From: Dipylidium caninum
Lineage: Eukaryota > Platyhelminthes > Cestoda > Cyclophyllidea > Dipylidiidae
DNA: 64,000 bases
Direction of reading: 5' to 3'
Assembly (NCBI GenBank): GCA_017562135.1
Contig: QEYB01000556.1
Span: 310,001-374,000 of the forward strand
Below the pieces are notes generated by a model, which was not told the origin of the DNA, searched no databases, and saw only the letters and a list, made by a program, of their open reading frames with translations. A program made the position numbers and the translations under genes. Below, one piece after another: positions 57,917 to 64,000 of the stretch (position 1 is its first letter; each line of letters begins with the position of its first letter).

Positions 57917-60911
57917 GCCTATGCCTGTGGTACCTACAACAGGGGTATTGAAGATTTTAGAATTCCATGTTATTTTCAGGTTAGGCTGCGTCAAGAGGAT
58001 AACACTGATTTCGGTAGTGCTGTGGGCAGACCACGAATTATTTAGGCAATAGGTGCATAAAAGAAAAATTAAACGACGGTGAATTTATCCGATTCTTTCA
58101 CGGGCTACTGACGTTTTGTAGAGGCCCTTTTAATAGAATTCGAACGCCTCTCCGCATATTAAACCACCATTTTCTTATATTTGAATTTGAAATCAAAATA
58201 AGAATTATTTCTCACTTTATTGCTTTTTGCGTTCTGGTGCCATCGTTGTGACGTTTTCAGTCCTCCTTACGGCCAGACAGCATTGAGTAGTGACTTGCAG
58301 AATGGGCGGAAGGGTGTAAAGACAGCTCAGAGGCCACACTGCAGACCTCATATCGGAGGCGATGAACGTCGAACCTCCCAACTACAGCGCACAAAGTAGT
58401 GTTAGTTAAGAATCTACTTATTCCAACCTCGCCTTATGCTTTACGATCCCGTGCGTATCGCCTAGACTGTGGTCCTTAAATGAGTCCTGTGTAATTCAAA
58501 ATGAAAAAAGTGTTGCCTCTACATTGTTGCGCTCCTGAAAGAGCCACCTTTTGCGATGATATTAACCTAAATGCCACGAGTTTGCTGACGACCTCTTTTG
58601 TTGAACCTCTTCTCGAGTGAGTTTCTTCTTCTGTCGGTATGCCCTCACGAGACCAATGTCATACATTTCTCGAGTAATCAATACACCGGTGTCAGGATGT
58701 CATGCTCACAGCTTGTACTTTCCCCTCAGCTATGATTAGGTCCTGTCGTCTGTCAACCCCCTGTCTTAGTTTCCACTATTCATTCGTTTTTGTACTTTGA
58801 ACTTTTAGAACTCTCCTCACAAGTGATCTACCGAAACATTACCGTTCCGAACGAAGTAAGTTTTTACCGGTCCTTGCCTTGATTCAAGGTGTATGCGGGA
58901 AACCTTTTAGGGAACTGTACGACCATAACGTTGTTCCATACCATTTTTCTCTTACTCTCCTATATTTTTAAACATGCCTTGCTTGATGGTCATACTGATC
59001 TATCAAACTTTATCATCATTGCGAAGAATTTTTTCCATTAACAATTATGTTTGACATTAAAATGATTTTTTAACATCTTTTTGACGATTAAAAATACAAG
59101 TTCAAAATCTTTACGTCAATTTCTTGCTGTTCTGCTACTGCTCTCTCCCCATGATATCGGTTCCCTCAACATGATGTGCGGTTTTTTTGCCTTTGCTAAC
59201 TTAGAACAACATTCATATTTGAAAATCTGGTACTGCGCAGTTGAGCAAACAATGTCTAACATTAGAGATTTGCACCAGTTAGTACTTGGTAATTCTCCCA
59301 TACATTTTTTTAAAGTCAGGATCCGCACAACGTCGTCTGCCACATGATCGGCTAATTCATGGGCCTACATCTCCTCTCACAGGGGCGTGCCTGGGCACAA
59401 AAGCTGAACTCACTTTTTTCCGCCCACACTCGTTACTCGTGTACCGTCGTTGCTCAATCCGTCAAGTCCGACGACTTTAATAGACTCAAGCCCGCCCATC
59501 TAAGTATTGTTGTCCCCGGGGCGGGGCTGCGAATCTTGTTGCATTTTATGTTAGATGAAAGAATGATTTACAACCTAACTTTATGCAGACCCACTTGCCA
59601 CTTTGGTTAATTTTTTGCGGTTAATAGAATCTATCTACGAGGTACCATTACTTGAGAACTCTTATCACTTATTTGGCGTCGGTTATTGTCTTTCCAGTCC
59701 TGAAAACTGGAAGCTAGAATTGCCTATTTAACTGTGTATTCCTTCCGCCGGAATGCAGCTCGTGTGCTGGCTGTTGGGGTCTGCACATGGGGTCCCTCTG
59801 TGGAGAGGAGAAAAGGCTTTCAACATGCTTCAACTATTTATCTCTATTTTCTTGACGTTATATACTATCAGGATCCTTTTTCGAAAAGTCTTTACTCCTT
59901 ATCTACCCCACGAGATGCGTGTTTTTTTTTAATGTAAATGGCTTGTTCCAGAACTCCATCTGACATTCAGCTTGGGTTTTTAGACAAATCTTGAGCATTA
60001 ATGTGCATCAGCGTCAATGACTGGCGAAATCGAACCTCATTTTGGGAGACCGTGCTTGCTCTTAGCGCACCCGTACATCTTCTATAGTGCATGGCGCCTT
60101 CGATCGCCCTACGAAAACTCGTCTGGTCTACTGTCGATCCCTCATTTTTCTGGCCCTCTCCCCCTGCCACAACGCGCCAAATGCCCAAGCACACCATCTC
60201 TCGTTTCTCGTATTTGTTCCTTCTTCGAGGATTCAATCATTTTATTCCACAATACTTGCTTGAATCACCAGTCCCAGCATACACAAACGGATATCCACTC
60301 TAAACACTCGAGATTTACACAAATATTTGGGAAGATATTAGCATTTTGGGAGCGTAAAGAACAAGTTCTTACTGATTCCACTTTTGCTCTTCTAAAAAGA
60401 TTATGTAGACCGTGCACTGGCGTGTCTTGGAATGTGAATATGCAATTAGGCCGGCCACGAAGCGTATCGGTACTTATGGCCTCCTAATTGCATTTGGGTG
60501 CACTAATAGGGGAGTTAATTGTCATCAAAATAAGTTTTTATGTGGGGCAGAGTGTTGATATTTGCCTCCGGACACAGTTTCGCAGATGTTTCGTTACTTC
60601 TGCGAATTTTTTTTCGACTCATGTTTTCCGCTACTTCCTTTATCCAGTGGGGTTTTCTAATCAATGGTATAATTATGAGTAAATTTGGAAAAGTTATTGT
60701 TCGTTTAGTTGCACTCGGATTCGTAATAATTCCCAATCTGAAAACTAATAAATTTGATAGTGCTGAGTCACCGTGTTTTATCATTTTTACGCATTCACGC
60801 GATGGGAATTGCGTATGTCAAAAATGCAACCTCTGCAGATACCCCATAGAGGGGCGTAATTTTTCCTCTTCCGTTGCCACGAGCGTCCAAATGACCTCTT
60901 TGTTCTTTTAG

Positions 60912-60998
60912 ATTCTCCAACCTGTCCGCGTATTTCATCGTCCCGGCGAGAAAGAGCCCTTTATTGTGGAGTTATACGTTGTGACCGATGAAAGATTT
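60912..60998 (+). CDS. ADAM-family metalloprotease, exon at start of reprolysin domain
   Basis: Membrane-anchored zinc metalloprotease of the ADAM family. Acceptor TGTTCTTTTAG and donor GTGAGT bound 29 codons, phase 0 at both ends, encoding ILQPVRVFHRPGEKE then PFIVELYVVTDERF. The second part is the first strand of the reprolysin (M12B) fold, which in ADAMs begins right after the prodomain. The next exon found on the same strand is 62888-62959. Confidence 0.8.
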
Positions 60999-62887
60999 GT
61001 GAGTGTCCTTGAATGACCTCGCATGTACACACTTGCAATGCGAGGCCTTCTGGCTCATTCTGGTGATGACTTTGCCGCAGCGCTCCTTAGTTTACTGGGT
61101 CGAAGTCGGCTGGCCGCCCCTATTTTAGTGCCTCTGTGTGTTGTTAGCTCCGCCGTGCCTCACTGAACGTCGACTCGAGCCCTTATTGGTTGGCATGAGT
61201 TGGCCACCCCGCTTCTTCTGTGTCGGCCGACAGCCTGACTGGGAGATGGTTTCATGCTTTTTTAACAGTCGGACCGTGATTATTTGCCTTGGTATTGCGA
61301 CTTTAATGCTCGTATTTAAATTAATTACCGCACGTTTACTTAGATTTAATGTTTTGGGGACGCTACCCCGTCTACTTTAAGTTATTTTTACAGTTTACTT
61401 TTGAATTTCCACTTGAAACATTCGGCAGGCATCATTCTAATTGGATTGTCAAATGTCATTGTCTCAGTGTCACGCAGTGGGCTTTAATAGACACCGGGTC
61501 AACACTAAATTCCGAAGTAATGTGACGCCCCAAGTTAATTTACCCTGGAGTCGGATTTAACGCCGTTGCGCGGCATTCTGATTTCAACGACATAAAATTC
61601 ACTTTAAAGTAATCTCAAAAAGACGTTCCTTCGAAATGATGTCATTTTAAATATCACCTATTAGTGGGCAAATTGTCCCCTGTCATTCGTTTAAAACGTT
61701 ACACATTCGGCAAAGTGACTCCATCTCTCAACATATCCACATGAAGTAAAGATTGTGCCGTTGCTTTCTTTTAAAGTTAGTCAGTTTCCTCCCTCATGGG
61801 CTGTATTACCAGACGAGGTTGACGAGCCTCAAAATGACTAAGTGTGGTTATTTGGCATCGCCATGTAAGCTTCAACAGTTTTGCTACTTCTTGCCACGAG
61901 AGACTTTCCCGGAAGTCTTGCTGCAGAATTAGGTAACTTTCTCTCTTGCATCGCGCCACTTCACGACTATGACAATTGTTTCCCTTATTAAAAGTGCTTA
62001 AAATTTGATCAAGAAGCCTATTCCCCTCTCGTATGACCTCTCCGCTACTATTACTGGTTCTCTGTGTACTTAGTCGAGAGACACAAAGTCTGGACCGAAT
62101 TTTTTGGTTTGAACACACTCACATTGGAATGAATTAGTGATATGCGTCATGTCGGTTGCTTTTTGGGCTCTTTTTATTGAAGTTACACCGTTTTTCTACA
62201 CCACCGTCCACATTCATTCTGATAGTGTTTAGAGTTTTTTGTAGATATGGCTGATTTGTACCGGAAAGTAAACACCAACACAACCAAACTTTAGGTGCGA
62301 GATTCGAAATTCGATTAATTACGTAACTTGAACGAAGTACCATTCACTATCCTCCCCCACATTTCATGTCATTGAGGAAGAAATGATTTTAGTGGAAGTA
62401 ATGTCGTTAAGTACGTCAGATGCTATTTAGTCTGCATATAAAATAGCCATTTGATTGCGTTCAATTGCTGCTTTAAGTTTATTTTTTTGGAAATATTTGT
62501 TAAGAGGTTTTCAAGCCAAAAACATTTGTTAACCAACTGAGTTTTATGTTCCAGCGTCGATGGCCGTCGTAATAACCCACGAAGAACATAATCATTCCAA
62601 ATTTGTGTAACTTAAAGGAAACTTTCTCGGTTATCTTTTATGGCTGGATGCGGTGCTTGTTTAATTACATTGTCTAGCCTTTAAATCCTAATCAATTTGT
62701 GACTTTGTTCTGTCTGGTTTTGCGTTGGCACTCATCCCGTTTCGGCGTTGACTTTTTCGATTGGGTGCGTACTCTTTGTTGAATATTCTTCGGTAACCGT
62801 GGTTCTTAATGCATACTGGGTGTTGCCATACTTGTGGGTGTATTTGCCTGAGCCTCTCTCACACGAGCGCATTTGTCCATGTTGTAG
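60999..62887 (+). other. Intron of the ADAM gene
   Basis: 1.9 kb between two protease-domain exons. ORFs within it (for example 61138-61380 plus and 61777-62118 minus) are not recognised and are not needed for the domain. Confidence 0.6.
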
Positions 62888-62959
62888 ATGAGCTCCTTTT
62901 CTCACGACGTGGTGCAAATCGTGATTCGTGTTAATAGAATTTTTCAAGTCGTCAACACG
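62888..62959 (+). CDS. ADAM metalloprotease, second reprolysin exon
   Basis: Twenty-four codons between CCATGTTGTAG and GTGAGT, phase 0/0, encoding MSSFSHDVVQIVIRVNRIFQ then VVNT. This is the family's first helix (the V..Iv..vN.iy..lN pattern). The internal Met is not a start, because the frame joins the preceding exon. Confidence 0.8.
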
Positions 62960-63332
62960 GTGAGTCTATGGTGCTTATCCACAAAACACCTTATTATCTG
63001 CAAAAGCCGGTCTTTAGTGCGCGTTTATTCGGTCTCTCGGTGGAGAGGGACAAAAGACCGAGCCTCCTGCCACCTTTATGAAGCTTCGGCGCTGGAAAAG
63101 TCGTCTGCGTATGTGGGGGCTACAACTGCTTACCGTAGCCAGTCAGATGCAGTAAAGAATGAATGGAAGGCTACTGACTAAGCGCCAATCTTCATTACTT
63201 AAAAAATTTGCGATTTACGACTGAATTTTGTGACAATTTTGCCAAAGTATATTATACTTTTATCATAATCGCCACGATTATGGGCTACCGAAGTACGACT
63301 TTTTTTAGCTGTTTGCTCAATTCAATGTACAG

Positions 63333-63466
63333 TTTGTCGTGGTGGGATTAGAGATTTGGGAAAAAAATCGCGTACACCTTGAGGCCGAGGAGCACATCTT
63401 GAAAACTCTTGCCAGTTTCAAGCGTACGGAAGTGAATGTCCGCCATGACTGTCTATTTGCTATCCT
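63333..63466 (+). CDS. ADAM metalloprotease, third reprolysin exon
   Basis: Begins FVVVGLEIWEKNRVHLEAEE, the highly recognisable VLVGLEIW strand of ADAM proteases, and ends RHDCLFAI before GTGAGT (phase 2), where the family has SHDNAQLL. Asn and Gln of that motif are replaced. Confidence 0.85.
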
Positions 63467-63945
63467 GTGAGTCCAGTCTTTTCTCTGCTTTAGCTTTCCG
63501 GCAGCCCCCCTCCTTCGGGAATTTAATTAATCTGTATTACTGCATTCTGTTCCCGATATACTCGCACATTCACACATTTGCTTCGTTTAATGGCCGCATT
63601 ATAGTGGCTTTCGAGTACTTTCAGCAGCAAATCTCTCCGTGACCCATGAGGCATGCACTAATAGACTTCTGTTTTGCCAAGTTGGGCAGAAGCACATGAA
63701 GTTAAGTAACATTAAATGGGCGACGCCTAATCAAACTAGCTATTGCTGAACTAACTATAGTAACAGAATGCAACTCTCTATAGAAGCCCATGTCTTCCCT
63801 AATAAAATGTGTTCAATGTTGAGAAATTCAAAATCCAGTTCACGATACCTGGGATCACCCCATTAGTCTGCACTTATTCCATTGGTCTGGTTGTAGTTTC
63901 CCCCCCAATTCCTATTTTCATTTCCTTCATGTTTTATTCTCTTAG

Positions 63946-64000
63946 CGGCGACACCGATCAAACTGCTACTACTAGGGGTCGAGCCAACAAGGAGGCCATG
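63946..64000 (+). CDS. ADAM metalloprotease, fourth exon, cut by window end
   Basis: After CTTAG the frame continues from the previous exon (CT+C) with GDTDQTATTRGRANKEAM. In the family this segment is G..FQG.TIG.A....MC. The window ends one codon before the expected cysteine, so the zinc-binding HExxH motif, disintegrin and cysteine-rich domains lie outside. Whether the enzyme is catalytically active cannot be judged. Confidence 0.7.

Larger units (their letters stand above)
54325..60911. other. Divergent region between EEF1AKMT2 and the ADAM gene
   Basis: AT-rich sequence with few ORFs. It should contain both promoters and the prodomain exons of the ADAM gene, none of which I could identify with confidence. 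Exon-like pieces with a splice site are 54841-54952 (after TTTTCCGCAG) and a frame ending at 56220 before GTGAGC that contains RLKRR, a possible proprotein-cleavage sequence. Confidence 0.35.

Noticed and set aside
1..64000. CRISPR arrays, operons, rRNA, bacterial insertion sequences
   Set aside because: No regularly spaced repeats, rRNA-like blocks, ribosome-binding sites or transposase genes seen; gene structure is eukaryotic throughout.

Overview
The window is eukaryotic nuclear DNA from a ciliated animal. Its genes are cut into many exons with GT/AG borders, and the proteins match metazoan families: ataxin-2, Rab geranylgeranyltransferase alpha, DNA polymerase kappa, CFAP61, EEF1AKMT2, an ADAM protease and a Cys-loop-type channel. 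Several introns are only 30-42 nt long, next to others of 1-2 kb. That mix is known from parasitic flatworms (tapeworms, flukes), so a platyhelminth is my best guess. No ribosomal, mitochondrial or bacterial sequence was seen, so this is inference.

Layout. 1-2469: no gene seen. 2470-4613 (minus): C-terminal two thirds of ataxin-2 (LsmAD, PAM2, Q/P-rich tail). 5747-7585 (plus): RABGGTA as one uninterrupted ORF, head to head with ataxin-2. 8739-19804 (plus): DNA polymerase kappa in 12 exons, from the N-clasp through the catalytic residues to a UBZ4 zinc finger and a PIP-like motif. 19951-28045 (minus): CFAP61, with 24 exons placed by phase and by alignment to the vertebrate family as I remember it; it is tail to tail with POLK. 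28046-43467: no convincing gene. 43468-46249 (plus): separate exons of a divergent Cys-loop receptor-like channel (end of the extracellular domain, M1-M3, poly-glycine M3-M4 loop, M4). 46250-53319: no convincing gene. 53320-54324 (minus): complete four-exon EEF1AKMT2 gene. 60912-64000 (plus): four exons of the metalloprotease domain of an ADAM-family protein, which runs off the right edge.

The genes are not an operon. They are ordinary animal genes for RNA binding and translation (ataxin-2, EEF1AKMT2), Rab prenylation, translesion synthesis, cilium assembly, membrane signalling and surface proteolysis. Two divergent pairs (ataxin-2/RABGGTA, EEF1AKMT2/ADAM) and one convergent pair (POLK/CFAP61) could share control or termination regions. 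The most useful observations are the tiny introns, a GC-AG intron in CFAP61, a 42-nt in-frame intron in EEF1AKMT2, a frame change in ataxin-2 that a 73-nt intron would explain, and the unusual channel exons. Family assignments rest on motifs I recognise by eye; no database search was run.
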